A stretch of DNA of 64,000 nt from Isoetes taiwanensis. Its lineage: Eukaryota > Streptophyta > Lycopodiopsida > Isoetales > Isoetaceae. The notes under the pieces are model-generated. The model ran no database searches. It was not told where the DNA came from and was given only the letters and a program-made list of their open reading frames with translations. The position numbers and the translations under genes were made by a program. The DNA lies in assembly GCA_021234155.1 (NCBI GenBank), contig JAJEKV010000033.1, forward strand, positions 1,839,454-1,903,453, read 5' to 3'. Below, in pieces: positions 1-12,944 of the stretch. Each line of letters starts with the position of its first letter. Positions within the stretch are counted from its first letter, which is position 1.

Positions 1-164
1 TTATTGATACTTCGTTTCAGTTACACGTATTGCTAAAGCGAGAGAAAGATAAAAGGCGGGTGGCACATTGGCAAAGAAGGCTCAAAGCATTTGAAGTTGA
101 AGGCCTTAATAGCAGCCCCAGATCTTAACATTGCGGATCGAGGAGAAGGACAAGCTAGTTACAG

Positions 165-455
165 TGCTAGCAAGATTCGCGGCGGGGCTTGATCTTAATG
201 CAGAAAGAAAGAGTCGTAGCATACGATTCCACGTAAGATGGTAATATGGCTTCGCTACGGAAACACCTTGATCGAGAGGAGCTATTGGCGGTAAGAGCTT
301 TAAAAGATCTGGAGACACTATCTATTGGGAAGAAAGTTCCAATTAGATCACCCAGGCCACGAGTCGATTACATCTTCACACAACCATTGTTGAATTTGGC
401 CTTAAAGAAGATGGATGGAGTTCACGGAAAGTACGACTTGAGGATTGTCTTCTAG
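165..455 (+). pseudogene. Ty3/gypsy RNase H domain, decayed
   Basis: The plus strand reads as the RNase H part of a Ty3/gypsy polyprotein, which degrades the RNA strand of the RNA-DNA hybrid during reverse transcription. Visible family blocks are LILMQKERVVAYDS (about 195-235), RKHLDREELLAVRALKDLE (about 258-315) and DYIFTQPLLNLALKKMDG (about 365-420). These match the usual order of GAVLMQ, the HEKNY-like block, the DHxSL block and the FTQPDLN block. The DHRSL motif is scrambled, stops precede the first block, and single-base shifts are needed to read through. Sequence before about 165 should be the end of the reverse transcriptase but is too worn to call. It belongs with the integrase immediately downstream, so the window starts inside an element. 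Orientation and identity are quite sure; it is not functional. Confidence 0.75.
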
Positions 456-739
456 CAAGCCGAAACAATGTGGTTGGGAGCCTTTCTGTCAAAGGCACCC
501 CTTAACAACAAAGAGTGCATTGCAATGCCATATCAACACTCACCGATGAGTTTGGCAAGAAAAATAGAAAATGGCCCTTAGCGGACAAGGACTTCCAGGA
601 AGTATGGGCAAAAACCTTTCTAAAGGAGGGCAAGAGCGGACAAGAGAGAGAGAAGCTAAACATTTTAAAAGGAAGGAAATCTCTTGTACCATAAAAAATA
701 AGTTGTGTGTGCAGGAATGTCCGGTCGAGAAGGTTGATT

Positions 740-2035
740 CTCATGACACCACAATAACAGCCAATAAGCCGACCCGCGCGGGTTTTCACGAAACCTACTT
801 CAAGATAAAGTGATTACTATTGGCGGGCATGAAGCCGGAATGTAAAGGTATATCTGTGAGTGTATGGCTATGTCCAGTAGGACAAAGTGAACAATTCTGA
901 ATTCGGGAGCATTAGAGCCATTGCGATACCAAACTCAAGTGAGGAGATAATAAGCATGGACTTCGTCGGGCTCCTAGAACCATAAAAGGCAAAGATGCCT
1001 TAATGGTGCGTAGTCATTGGAATTAATGAAAATGGGCACTGACTTGTAGAACACCGACGGCTTTGGACGCGAGCATTATTTATTCCTGAGGAGATTTTAG
1101 ACTCCATGGGATGCGAAATAATCTACATTAGGAGTTGAAGTTCATGAGTGCGATGGCGGGGATCTCTTCGGCTACCATGAAGACGAAATTGTCGATGAGC
1201 TCATTTATCACCTCAGAACCAGATGGAAGTGACGGGCCTGTCGGATAGCAGCGAAGATATGTTCGCGGAATTATATGCAGAACAAAGCATCAAAGTGGGA
1301 TGGCTTCATCTACTTGGTTGAGTTTGCATACAATAGCACCAAGCAAGAGTCATCCCAAATGTCATGGATTTATGATCAACTTCTGACTATACGATTGCTT
1401 GACACGGACACTTGGCACAACCACATGTCCAGGTAGAAATATCAGTGGATGTTAGCGAGATCGACGGAGTGGTTGAAGAGGTGCGAGGATACCTCTTAGC
1501 AGCAGAAGCGGGCAAAGAGCATAGCTGATGAAGCGCGAGCGATGAAAGGAGTTCAAGTGGGGGGCGATGTTTGGCTGAAGATAAAAGTCAAAATTAGCCC
1601 GAAACTCGCGCCGAGCAATTGCAAAGCTTGCTCAAAGGTGGGCTGGTCCATTCAAAATTGTGGCCGAGAAAAGTCGGCAGCCAAGCCTACAAATTGGACT
1701 TACCGGTACACGAAGATCGCGAGTCTTTCCGCGTAAAGAGTCTCCTAAAGAAACACCTCCTAATCCGGAGGAAGTATTGGAGACACGAGTTTCTGGAATT
1801 AGCGGACGATCAGCTTGAGATTGTCCACGAGAGCCCTCTTCGACGATCCTATAAGAAGGCGAGAAGATCTCAATTTCTCGATTACCTCGTGAAATGGGCC
1901 TTACCGATTGAAGGAAGCGCTCGTCGGTACTACAATCAGATCTTGGCGGTACTGAATTCATGGAAACAATGCAAAGGTAAAGCCCTGCGTCAAAGAGTAG
2001 TCGACTCGAACCAATGGGGAAGTGAGGTAATATAG
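740..2035 (+). pseudogene. Ty3/gypsy chromovirus integrase with chromodomain, decayed
   Basis: Integrase inserts the cDNA copy of the element. The zinc-binding region is recognisable at about 745-830 (AGFHETYFKIK followed by YYW after an in-frame stop). The catalytic core is at about 950-1370 (MDFVGLLEP near 957 and YLVEFAYNSTKQES near 1310). The C-terminal GDVWLK block is near 1565, followed by AYKLDLP and SLLKKHL between 1685 and 1760. From about 1800 the frame carries DDQLEIVHES and then KKARRSQFLDYLVKW (about 1855-1900), a chromodomain. This places the element in the chromovirus clade, whose chromodomain directs insertion to heterochromatin. Several stops and frame changes make it dead. 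The reading frame that includes the chromodomain ends at 2035. Confidence 0.8.
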
Positions 2036-2293
2036 AAGTCTACTTCCGATACCGCGAGGAGTAATTACGACTGAGAAAGAGGTCATTAGGATGCATGCTA
2101 GGGGAAGCCCCTCTGGTCAATGCTTATCACGGGAAGGATCCTTCGCGCTAATTACGGGGAGGATACCAGCATAAAAAAGCAACGCTAAAAGTGTAGGCAT
2201 GAGTGGCATCTTAGGCATGATAGGCTCTCCCGCGGCCATGATGGGCTTATAATCTTCCTCTGGCCGGAGATATGCCACATTCATTTAATAGTG
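2036..2293. other. Non-coding stretch after chromovirus pol
   Basis: This would be the 3' untranslated region or LTR of the chromovirus. No polypurine tract or paired LTR could be identified, because no second copy of the sequence lies in the window. Confidence 0.3.
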
Positions 2294-3090
2294 TTAATGG
2301 GTGGTTCCTAACAACCAACCCGCGCCATAATAAATAACCGGTACTAATGTGAGTGTTGAACCTGCGGGCCAATAGAGCGGCGAGCGGTAGGGAGGTTGCA
2401 CTACAGAACTTGTAGCATATGTAGTGGATAAATGCTTTTGCAAAGGATGAACAGCAAAATAATTTTGTCGCCAGTTATTCTTGATGCTATAATTGATGTT
2501 GAGTAGGGCATAAATTAAATGCCTTACCATGTGGTGATTGTAAACGTTGCAATTATAGCACTGGTATCTTATAATAATTACATTGATGCATGTACCATCC
2601 AAGATTCTTTGTGCGGTATTTTTCCAGGTGGGGAGACTCGTGATCTTGCGGGGCGACATCAATCCAAGGTGGGGAGAATGTGGCGTTCGGAATAATGCTC
2701 TGATTGTGAATCGTATATTATGCGACCGCGATCACTAGCACCTAATCGACTCGGGCGACATGGCTGGCTTGTGACTCCCTTAAAGGTAGTACCCTAGAGG
2801 TACAACCACATGAACCGATATATTGCACATGTTAAGACCACATGTGAATATAATATCTTTGCCATGTGGCAATGGCCCGATGACAAAAGGGATGACCTAA
2901 ATTACGTTCCTGCTTGTCGTAGCGTAAAAGCTTTGCGAAATTCACGAAACAACAATGCGAGGTTTTTCTCGTACGATTCACATTATCCTCAATCGATGTG
3001 CGGTGAAGATATGACCAATGGTGGAATGCTTGGGCTGACTTGCTGTGTGAGAGCTTGCATATGTGCCTCTTCTGCCCCATATCATTAGCC
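2294..3090 (-). pseudogene. Possible retrotransposon gag fragment (zinc-knuckle-like)
   Basis: The minus strand carries an open frame of 122 codons (2294-2662). It contains CYNCNVYNHHMVRHL, which resembles a CX2CX4HX4C zinc knuckle of a retrotransposon nucleocapsid with the last Cys replaced. A second minus frame (2832-3080) is Lys/His/Arg-rich. A gag on this strand cannot belong to the plus-strand pol at 1-2035, so it would be a second, opposite element. The match rests on one short motif and could be chance. Confidence 0.25.
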
Positions 3091-3824
3091 TTTGCTCAAG
3101 GATGCCGATAGCAGTTTTAGAAAGAGAAGTACGACCATAATAGTCGATAGTTGGGCAGGCATTGGTCCACTTGTATATATGGGCACAACTCCTGCCGGTG
3201 AGTCCTTTGCGGAGGAAACGTCTTACAATGCTTTATTGAATAGATGCGTGATGAGGGCGGGCCCGTCACTACAAAGAAGAATGATAATGTGTCGAATAAT
3301 CATCAAGAGCTTTTATAAAGAAGACAGCGCCCATGCCCTTATTCAGCGATTGTCTTGGCGAGTTTTATCAGCCTTGATTGTCGTCAAATAGTGTCGGACA
3401 TAGTGAAATCTTGAGATAAATGAGTGGATCGTGGGCATCGGACCAAAATGGCCCCAGCCCTAAATTCACCATTATAGGGATAAAAGGGGCACTGGCCTAA
3501 AGGGAAACCCTTTCGGTTTCAGCCCTATAAATTCCGGATTGGAGCGGCATTGGGCCTTTGGCACGAGCGATGCTTGAAGGAGCGAATTCCTTGGTGCAGC
3601 TTCGATCCAAGCCGGCAATCGAGATCGGCAACATGGGCGCCTTGAGAGGAGTGAGGGCAGCCAAGAAGCGGGTTAGTAGTTATCCGATGAATTAGATCGA
3701 GGAGTTTCAGCTCTCATTCCATAGGATTAGTATTCATTCTTAGCTATAAGCGACCCCTCACGACCTAAGAATGATAGATGCTAACAAAGGAACCTAACCA
3801 TGTATGATTAGGTAGATTAGAAGA
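3091..3824. other. Non-coding, possibly LTR-like DNA
   Basis: No coding blocks were recognised. At about 3520-3535 there is a TATA-like CCCTATAAATTCC followed by GC-rich sequence, the arrangement seen in retrotransposon LTR promoters. No matching second LTR is present, so this is only a suggestion. Confidence 0.2.
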
Positions 3825-3990
3825 GGAAGGAAGGAAGGAAGTTTATTTTAGCGTCCACGGAGGCGGAAGGCCTGAGGCTGACGAGCGGAGCAAAAAGCCA
3901 AAAACCCCAACACCAAAACAAAACAATGTAGCGTACGATTAGAACCCTACTCTTTTAGGGATGGAAAAAAGAGCCCACTTGGGAGGAAAA
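3825..3990 (-). mobile_element. LINE 3' end with (GGAA)n tail
   Basis: A short (GGAA)n run at about 3825-3841 is followed directly by TTTATTTTAGCGTCCACGG. The same junction, a microsatellite followed by TTTTAACGTCC or a close variant, occurs at 23176, 30829 and (other strand) 62120-62150. At 23176 it sits downstream of a LINE ORF1 on the minus strand. I read it as the 3' terminus of the same LINE family on the minus strand. No coding sequence of the element was recognised beyond about 3990. Confidence 0.4.
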
Positions 3991-6900
3991 ACCCTAACGG
4001 TGGGCTCTCAAATACCATGCCCCGGAAGAAACCAGAGTCGGCCCGAGAAATCTGCGGGATGTAAGCTCGGTCGCTACCATGGGTGATGCGAGTAGCGATC
4101 AATAGCGATTGGCCGGAGCATCTAAGATAAATTATTACTGCTACTTTCCGGACAGCAGGGCATATCTTTGAACCCATTTGGAGGCATGGTGCTCATCCTC
4201 TATCCGTGCATCTCCCACAACAACGACATATCACCTCTCCTCCACAGGGGATCCGTGCGCCATTCCACTGACACGTCTCAATTAGGTAGCCAGAAGACCC
4301 GTCCTTATGCGTGACAATAGCTCTCCGTTTCTTCTGAGAGATATAGATGTATTCCTAATTTCAGTTAAATTTGTGATGATGTTTTGACATTCTATGTACC
4401 CACTCTTGTGTATTGGGAAGGGTAGAGACCGAGCCCAAGTAGTTGGATGATCCTAGTTTAGCCCATTAATTCCCAATTAATGCGGCTGCAATGCATAAAA
4501 CCCGCTTTGAGCGTGGGTGTGAGCTAGAGCCAGTGACAAAGGGAGGGCTTGTCACAATCTGATTGATCCCTGCAGATTAGCATTAGCGGCTGGCCGAGAG
4601 CGTTGTGAGCGGACCTAATACCACAGCCTTTAGAGGCGAGGAGTATGGAGCTCGACACCTCTTGGGTGATCGTCATCTTCTAGGGGTTCAAATTAGGTAT
4701 CACGGCGGTGGCTCTGGCTGTTGTGATTGGCATGAACCTTCACGGAAGTGATCTCCTCTGCCTCATCGGTGGGAGATGCAACCAGTGGTAAATAGCCCCT
4801 CGGCTATTCACGGCGGGCTGGTCGGGGCTCAATACTTTTCGGCCTATCGCAAAGTATGCCGCGGGAGGATGAGTGGACTACCCAGCGGCCATGTGTTTCT
4901 ATGCCGGTAAAATCCATTTGCCATGGTGCAATGCGCATTGTTATCCCGGGAAGACCAAGCCGTCAGTCCTTTCCCAGAGTCGAGCACGGGTAGGATTTCC
5001 CATGTTATGTTGATGTCGCGTGTGTTGTTGCAGCTCTTTGTGATATGGTGGACCACCCTTGAGGTGGGTATGTTATTGTTGATATCGTATTGCTCATGTT
5101 TATTCGCTTATTCGGGCCGATCAGGAGGCGGGATGAATAACCGCGTCCATTCTTCCCGTCCAGTTCTTAACCACCATCAAGGGCAGATGTTAAGGTGGGC
5201 CTGACCTCATGTCGTGGCCGGATGCTGGTTTGAGGGATGATCTCCGGTTGTATCACGATCGGGGCGCCATTATGGTAGGAAGTCTAATTCGCGCGCCAGT
5301 ACTAATAGAAATGAGCCTCTAGGAATTCAATAGGCAATTACCGTATATGAACAGTGCCATGGTCACGGTAATCTTCTTACTTCTAGAAGTAACAAAAGCA
5401 ATTACATAGCCTTGAGTGTAGTCTTGAGGCGGAGTTTCTAAAGAGCCACCATTTGTCCATATGACATGTTGGGGAATATTAGGTTCAAGTTATTGAGCAT
5501 GCCACCAAATAGCTTAGTCAAAACCATATTATATTATCCGCACACTTATTGGCTTATTTTTTCCCTTTCCTCACATCATCCACAAAATACAAAATAGCTT
5601 GATGCGAGGTTTGTAAGCCAAGGAGCCTATATGGTGGCCTTGGAGGCAAAGATCTACTGCGATGCCTCTTAAGCACTTGTGGGAGAGTTAGTTTGGAGGA
5701 AGTGATGAAGGGATCAATAGTGGTTGTCTTCGATTACGATGGTGACAAAGCCAGCTGAGAGTCAAAGCCCTCCTACATCTATCATTGCAAATTGACCATG
5801 CTACAAACTACAAAATTGCTGCAAATACCTCCTCGGTCCTTGAGAGAGGGTTGCTAAACATGGCATGAAGTCAAGGATTGTTTTTTGTCTCTTTGAGAAC
5901 CACAGTGTATCGGAAACCCTTGCTATATTAAGGTCAATGGTCAGTCCTCAAAGAGACTACCCTTTGGCATATGCATCCTAGAATTTGGAGGAAAGCGGGG
6001 AACAAACTGAAATATGTTACCTCAAAGGTGTATGGGATCGATGCATTGATCTTTGGTACTCATGGACGGGGCTTAAGGGAATCATTAGGTAGCACCCAAT
6101 CGATAGAGGCGATATATGACAAGGTTATAGATCAAATAAGCGTACTTCGAGGCGAGGAAGGTCGGATAATAAATGGCCAACACACGGTATCACAGTTTAT
6201 GAAGCACTAGCAAATGATGGTTATACAGTTTCGACACACATATGCATCCTAACGGCCTTGGAATTTGTTCCGGCTAAAGAAATGAATAGTCCTCATATTG
6301 CAGCCAGGAAACACAACTCTTTGTGCAGCTCTGTGGCCTTGTTAGCAGCCACCAAAGCATAATAACTCTTCTTGAGGAACATTGTTCTTGATCCCAAATT
6401 ACCTCTATCTTGTGGTGAGCGAAGCGAAGTAAACCATGTTCTTACGCCTAGAGTTGGAGTATACGGGTTTGGGTGGCACCATCTTACGAATAGATCTACC
6501 ACAACTCCAATGGCGTTAATTGCCTTGCAAATGAACAAACTTGAATTATTCATCCTTTGCATTGCTCTTTGATGGGTTTGGAAACAGATTATTAGATTTA
6601 TACGGATGGTCGGTACGTGGTAAGCCAAGATAAAAACGTTTTCAATCATGGAGTTGCTCTATTGGCAGTCTCACATATCCGAAAGTGGGAAGAGACTATG
6701 ATAAATCTTTGGGCGGACTTGGCTCCATCCAAGGGTTCTAAGCATTTAAAATCTCATAGACCCGGTGGCGAGGTTTGCCCTCCTCCTAAGCGAGTAATTC
6801 AAGTACACATCTAGCCTGGTAAAGAGAGTGCTAAAGAGTGTGAGCCCGATTATAAATTCTAGCTCGGGTTATAGGGCCTTCTTTTATTTGTACTCTTTCC

Positions 6901-8999
6901 TTTATTTAAATGGTATCTCTGGATTCTCAAAAACACTTGAAGTAAAGGGCATGGTGCGCCGGTAATAGGTAAAATTGTCTCTCTTCATGTTTGTGTAAGC
7001 CATATGGCCTTCACGGCATAAGATCAGCCGACTCCTCTTGATGCAGTAGCGTAGCGAAAGAATGCGGTGTCAACTGACGGTTTGACTTTAATCTGTCTCA
7101 TTCATTCCATCCTAAAGGCAGCTGCTTTTGCATCATCTGCTATTTCTTTAGAGATATCACAAAGGGCTAATCATGCTTCTTCGGCCCGGTTTCAGAGCCC
7201 GAAATTCTTGGATTCGGTGCCAGCACTACGGTTAGGTTCTCCTTCTTTTCTTTTTAACTTTTTACCGAATGGTATTTTTTGTGCCGTATGGTGTTGTTGC
7301 TATAGTGAATCCTATTATAACGACTGAAAGGTAGTGTTTCTTGATAGATATAATTTGGGGTTAACTCACGCAATACATCCGAAGAAGTAATATTATGCAC
7401 GAAGCTTTGGCGATTAAGCCTTACCACAAAACAAACAATGGTTTTCTACGGTCAAATTGGCCAAAGAGATATCCATTAGGGTGAAGGGAACTGATCTTGG
7501 CAATGTAGAGCAAAGAGAAAGGGGCTTTAGGAAACATGGGAGCTAGCTTTCGGGACCATTCAACAATAGCCGGCTTAAAGCGGAAGAACATGGGCGCTCA
7601 CGGACCCAACAATTGTTTTAGAGAAAAATGCGATGAATGGGATCACAGCACGAATCTTAGTGATGCCATTGGTTATGAAGTGTTACAAATGAAGTCAATC
7701 TCATTAGCAATGGCAAAATGAACTTGGAATCCACGTAGCTCTACGGAGGAAAATCTTCAATAACAAAGCTGAGAAGGTGGCGGTAAAGACGCTCGACTTG
7801 GCTGGAAAGGATCGAGGAAATAAAGCTGGCGATAAGAGCAAAAGTGTTTCCAAAGAGAGAATCAACACCTCGTTCTATAGGTTGATCATCGGCTCGGGGA
7901 GATTCAAACATCAAAAAGAACACAAAGTTGATCTTTTACCACAAGCGATAGATTGATAAGCGAAGCCTTGAAAAAGCATGAAGGTGCGATTCAGCAAGAT
8001 CTCGTATGGGAGTAGAAAAAAGGGCCGGTGGTGGCAGACCATGGAACATGCAACCAATTACTCCACAATATGGAAGTCGATGATCTTCATGAAATAATGC
8101 ATACGAGCCCCAAAATGCCGAGGTTGTCGCATCTCAACCTCTCGCCGTAGATTTAGATGCGTGGGAGTTGGACATCCATGGAATCTTCTTGGCTTGCGGT
8201 TGCTGGAATGGACACAACTACTCACATTATGTATCCACCATGGTGGCAATGGCCTCTGAGACCTGCAGCGTTGAGGGTGGCCAGTCCTTCATGCCTGCGA
8301 AGCCACTGAAGAACCACACACGCTTTCGAGGCTACTATGTCGAGATGATCTCCAAGGTGAGGTCGATCTCATTTCGGGGAGTCGAAGAGAGGATGTCCTC
8401 GAACTCTGGCGGGGGGAAGGGAAATTCCTCCTACCCAGGAACCTCCAACGTGTGTTATGGGCCATTACCACTTGCCTAGCGAACCTGCGGTTTGTGTAGG
8501 TTGCACCACCATCGAGCACTACCTCCATAGGTAGTCAGGTGAATTTGTGTTGGAGATGCCGGCAGTACCAACTTACTATTAGAGTGCAGGCTGTTGGAGG
8601 CACTCCACGGGCATGATCCTTGGTGACATGAGGGACATCCAATGTATTGGAGGTGCACGCTGGCAAAGCAACTTCAGCGGAACGAAGGTCTTGCTTGACC
8701 CACGGAACTTCCAATGAGTGTTGGAAGTGCTAATTGGAGCGAGCACACCACCTGGCTGAGAAACCTCAAGCGTTCTGCATTGGAGGTCGACCTCTCAAAG
8801 AGTTTTAATGGCACATGTTCAACCGCGTCTTCGAGTCTCACCCGGACATATGGGCCGAAGCTTTGAGGCGTAGTCGAGGCAATCAACTGTACAAATCATA
8901 CACCAACGAAGGTTGTCGATAAACTTCCAAGAGCCCAAGAACATCGAAATTTGACCATTTGAGTCAGGAGTTATGACACGAGGGCTGAAACCCTAAGCG
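3991..8999. other. Degenerate intergenic DNA, no supported gene
   Basis: About 5 kb without a recognisable protein block on either strand. Open frames of 60-118 codons exist (for example 6293-6649 on the minus strand), but their translations have no domain-like conservation and are what mixed-composition DNA yields by chance. The texture resembles old retrotransposon sequence that has lost its reading frames, as in 1-2035. Confidence 0.4.
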
Positions 9000-9690
9000 G
9001 CATGATGTAAAACTCATTACAGTTATGTCTATCAATGCACCTTTATTATGATGGAAAGTTATCGTGCTTAATGTAAAACTAAGTACAATTATGTCTATCG
9101 ATGTAGCTACAGCATGCTTGGAATCTATTGATAATTATGGGGGTGTCTATTTATGATTTGGAAATTGATAGGGTGTCCTTGGAAACTACTTGTTATTTAC
9201 TATAATGTATTGGCACATGGCAGCTAAATTACAGTTATGTCTAGAGATGTAGCTATGCAACTGTATTATGATAGAAAGTGTAGTGTGCTTAATGTAAACT
9301 AATGATGGTTATGTTCATTGATATAGCTATGCAAACATGGTCGAATCTATTGATGACTATAGGAAATTCAACTCTATTAATGATTATGAGAAACGATAGA
9401 TTGATCAGAAAACTACTTGGTATTTAGTGTAGTCCTTGAGTATTTTGTTCTTAATGTAAAAATAACTATGGTTATGTCTATCCATGTAACTATGCACAAC
9501 ATGCTCGCATTTATTGGTGATTATGGAAAATTCAATACTATATTGAGGTTTATGGGAAATGATAGATTGATCAGGAAACTACTTAGGGTTCTTGTAGTCT
9601 TATTAGTTTCACAGCTAATTTGCATAGAAAAATGATAGATTGATCATAAAACTACTTGATGTTTACCATAGTCCTTGCTAGTTCCATATG
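9000..9690. repeat. Decayed tandem repeat, unit roughly 190 bp
   Basis: The phrases CTTAATGTAAAAC, GTTATGTCTATC, GATGTAGCTATGCA, ATTGATGATTATGG and GATAGATTGATCAGGAAAC recur in the same order about three to four times across this interval. An example is the run around 9060-9190 compared with 9290-9430 and 9450-9600. Copies are strongly diverged, so the array is old. The last partial unit ends near a poly-T run at about 9690. No coding potential was seen. Confidence 0.6.
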
Positions 9691-12039
9691 TTTTTTTTTT
9701 GTAATAGGACTTAAGTCAACTTATTTAGGGAAAATTCTAAAATTATCCTTATCCTATATTATAATGTTTAAGTGTGTCGTTGTGCATCAGCCCTCAAATG
9801 CGATAGCCCCAGGATTTTTACACCGTAAGGTTTGATGGTCAGTTTTGCAGGATGTGCTTCCTCCAGATCCAAGAAACACCTTGAATCGATTCGAACGAAC
9901 TAGGAGTTTGAATCCATATCTTTTGGCGCTAGATCTTTCCCAAATAAACCAAATAACTCTTAGATATTTTGCCAAGATTATGCTCACGGTGATGGCGATC
10001 TCCTCTTATTAACATTGAACTCTGTAGAAAGCGGTTGGCCAAGCCCTCCTTAGTAGAATGCTTTCGAAAATGTAAGTATTTATGGCTTTTACTACCCTAT
10101 TCTACCTTTTGCAAAGATCGTGGAAGGAAAGAATGGATTGATGGAGCTGGAGACCATCGCTAAGGAAAGCTATTTTCATTTTTAACTATAGCTCATTCGA
10201 GATAGGCTTGTGGGGATGATTGTATGCTGGGTTATCCCCACCTACAGCGAATGAGTCTTATGCTTCCTCTGATGTTATTAGCGAGGAGCCTATGGCGACA
10301 TTGAAAGGGAAAAAATGCATTTCCACTTAATGCATTGTTGTAGGAGAACATTTTTCAACCAATTGGTCTCGAATTCTGTCTACCTGTCTACTAAATTTTA
10401 TGTATGCTTGATCACGGTCATAGTTTTGCTTCACCGGCATAATTTCATTGCGAGCTTCGATGGCGTGTGTCATCTTGCCTACTTTATGTGGAGCTCGAGG
10501 ATATCTTGAAGGAGGTATATGGCTACTTACTTTTTTCTTTCAACTTTTGTGATGCTATCCACACTAATACGGAGATAGTCCACAACCTATAAGAAGTTTG
10601 AAGGCAAAATTAGAATAGCATTAAATAATAGTCCATTAATACGATGCATTCTTATGAAAAGTGTTGATTACATGGGAGAAACTGAATCTTAAACCGGTGG
10701 AATGGAATAAAGAATAAAAGCGTAAGTGCACTCAAATTTGTCTGTTAAGCAACAGAGTTGTTCAGCTCTAACGCGGCCGGTTACCTTAGGCAATAATGGC
10801 TGGAATGCTTGAGGGCTTGTAATCATTTCCTCTTACCAAATTTTTCAATACCCAAACCTAATGTTATAAGCCTAGAAAGGGCAAAATGATTGGGATGATT
10901 CTTCTAATTAATAAGCGAGCTTTGTGCACTTGCCTTTCCAGAATACATGGAGTGGAGACTTCCCTTGCCTTTTCGGCCATGGGTGGAGAAGAAGGAAGAG
11001 ACATTTTTATCCAATGCTCCCCAGACCCTCTCAGGTGGTAAAGTGTTTTAGCATACATGGCATTTCTAGATACTAGAGTCAATCATGCAAATATTGAAAA
11101 TGAATTCATCAAAAATCTTATATTGCTATTTAGATTTAACTTTGGTATTATGCTCATTCAGAAAACCTTCTTAATTGTTCTTTACATGAGGAAATAAGCT
11201 GCACTTCAAAACTATTGAGAAAGATAGTGTTATAAAGGCGTACTCTTTATTTGTTGTTCTAAACTGACTTGATACATTGACAATAGGCATGTCCTTGAAG
11301 TATGTAAAGTGCTTCCCTATCCAAAAGCCGATTTAAGGGCAAATCTAGCCACATATCTATAATCTGATAAATACATTGTACATATTTATCCTAGTACAAA
11401 TACTATCATGGCACCTTATCTCAAGGTGTATGGTGCTGCTTTATCTCATGGCATATCTTTGAGGTTATTAATCATAATGTGACACTATCTGGCTCTATCA
11501 CTTTCGGGGCATATCTTGAAGTTCTCACAATCTGCAGAACCTTGTCATGCATCTGGATTGCATAATAGAGTTCTTGATTTAAGTAAAATGCGGGCTCGGA
11601 TTCAAGGCTGAATTTTTTACGATTCTATACCTACATGAGTAAAATTGTTGTATGCTAGAGATGTGCTCTTGAGGAAGGCCTTTTATATAAAGAAACAAAA
11701 CTCGATGTTTTCTATATGGCAGTAAACGTACCAATACTGCATGCATGCTAAAACTATAAGCTTTAACCTCTACAATCATGCACTCCATGATGCACATATA
11801 TCTAACTAGGCATGTGCATGTATGCCACCTTTGCCAAATCTTGGAATCCAAAAGATTTAAGGGCATGAGATTAGCGGCCTGTAAGGACAATATTGAGCCA
11901 AATCTTCCAAGAATTCTAAAATTAAGAGCATGGGTTACAAGATAAAGTTGAATGGCCTTTTATCACGTCAACAAATTGCATAATGTTGATCAATTTACAC
12001 CAACACAAAGAAAGCACTTGAGGGCGCTTTATGCATTAG
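9691..12039. other. Intergenic DNA, nothing recognised
   Basis: Both strands were read without finding a domain, tRNA or clear repeat. Open frames at 10864-11082 and 11579-11890 (minus) look like chance frames. Confidence 0.35.
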
Positions 12040-12310
12040 CGCTTTTCATTCTGAGTTTCAACATATATAGAGTTCTAGGTTTTCAACATATATAAGTTCC
12101 CAAGCCCAGGTTGACTGATCTTACAACACAAAGCACCACACCGTATGCATTGCGACTTTTGATTTACAAGTTTCAACATATATAGGTTCCCAAATTATGC
12201 TTAACTTTCATTTCACAGTATATAGGGTTTCCAAGTAGTGCCTAAATTATGCCATCTTTACGTTATAGGTTTCAACATATAGGTTCCCAAATTATGCCCG
12301 ATACTTCATG
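12040..12310. repeat. Short dispersed/tandem repeat
   Basis: The phrase TTTCAACATATATAGGTTCCC and close variants occur about five times (near 12055, 12082, 12170, 12215 and 12270). Several are followed by AAATTATGC. Spacing is irregular (30-100 bp), so this is a degraded array rather than a satellite. Confidence 0.6.
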
Positions 12311-12944
12311 CCGCCTAGTATCATAATATAATTATCAAATTACCCTATATTTCAAAGTTATCCAAAATATCCCTTTTTTTTTGGCAAGCTGTATTTCTTT
12401 TCGGCGCTTGACGGACGCCCCCAAATTCGATTCTTGTTGTTGTTTCAGCAAAGCATCATTACCTTGAATCAGTAAACTTGTAAGCATACGGAAGGAATTA
12501 GGATTTAGGTTTATGCTTGAAGCCCTCTGGATATGGAAGGAATTAGTTGAAGATTGCAATGCTTGGGGAAACCTTTTCACGTAAGTGATGCATGTTTTTT
12601 GTTGAAAAGAAATATGATTATAGTAGTCAAAATTGGACCCAGAAAATACTTGATGAAAAATTTGCAATTTGATTCTCATTAGACCTTAAAACTGCAATTC
12701 AGACCCAAGCCATTGCATCCCATACTGAATTTATAGTCATAAAATCAGATAGAGATTGAGATCTGAGGGTGAAGTGCAAAGATGAGCATTACTTTATTGG
12801 CTCGAGAATGCATTTGCTAGAGGCCAAGATGTGTAGTTCGGCGTGGGAAACGCATATGTAGTGATGTTCAGCGATTGAATAATAAAGCCTCAAGGCAAGA
12901 TGGTTATGCATGAAATATGGGGATAAATTAGGGGGAGCATCACA

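Noticed and set aside
6293-6649. 118-codon minus frame as a gene
   Set aside because: No domain, splice context or composition sets it apart from the neighbouring chance frames.
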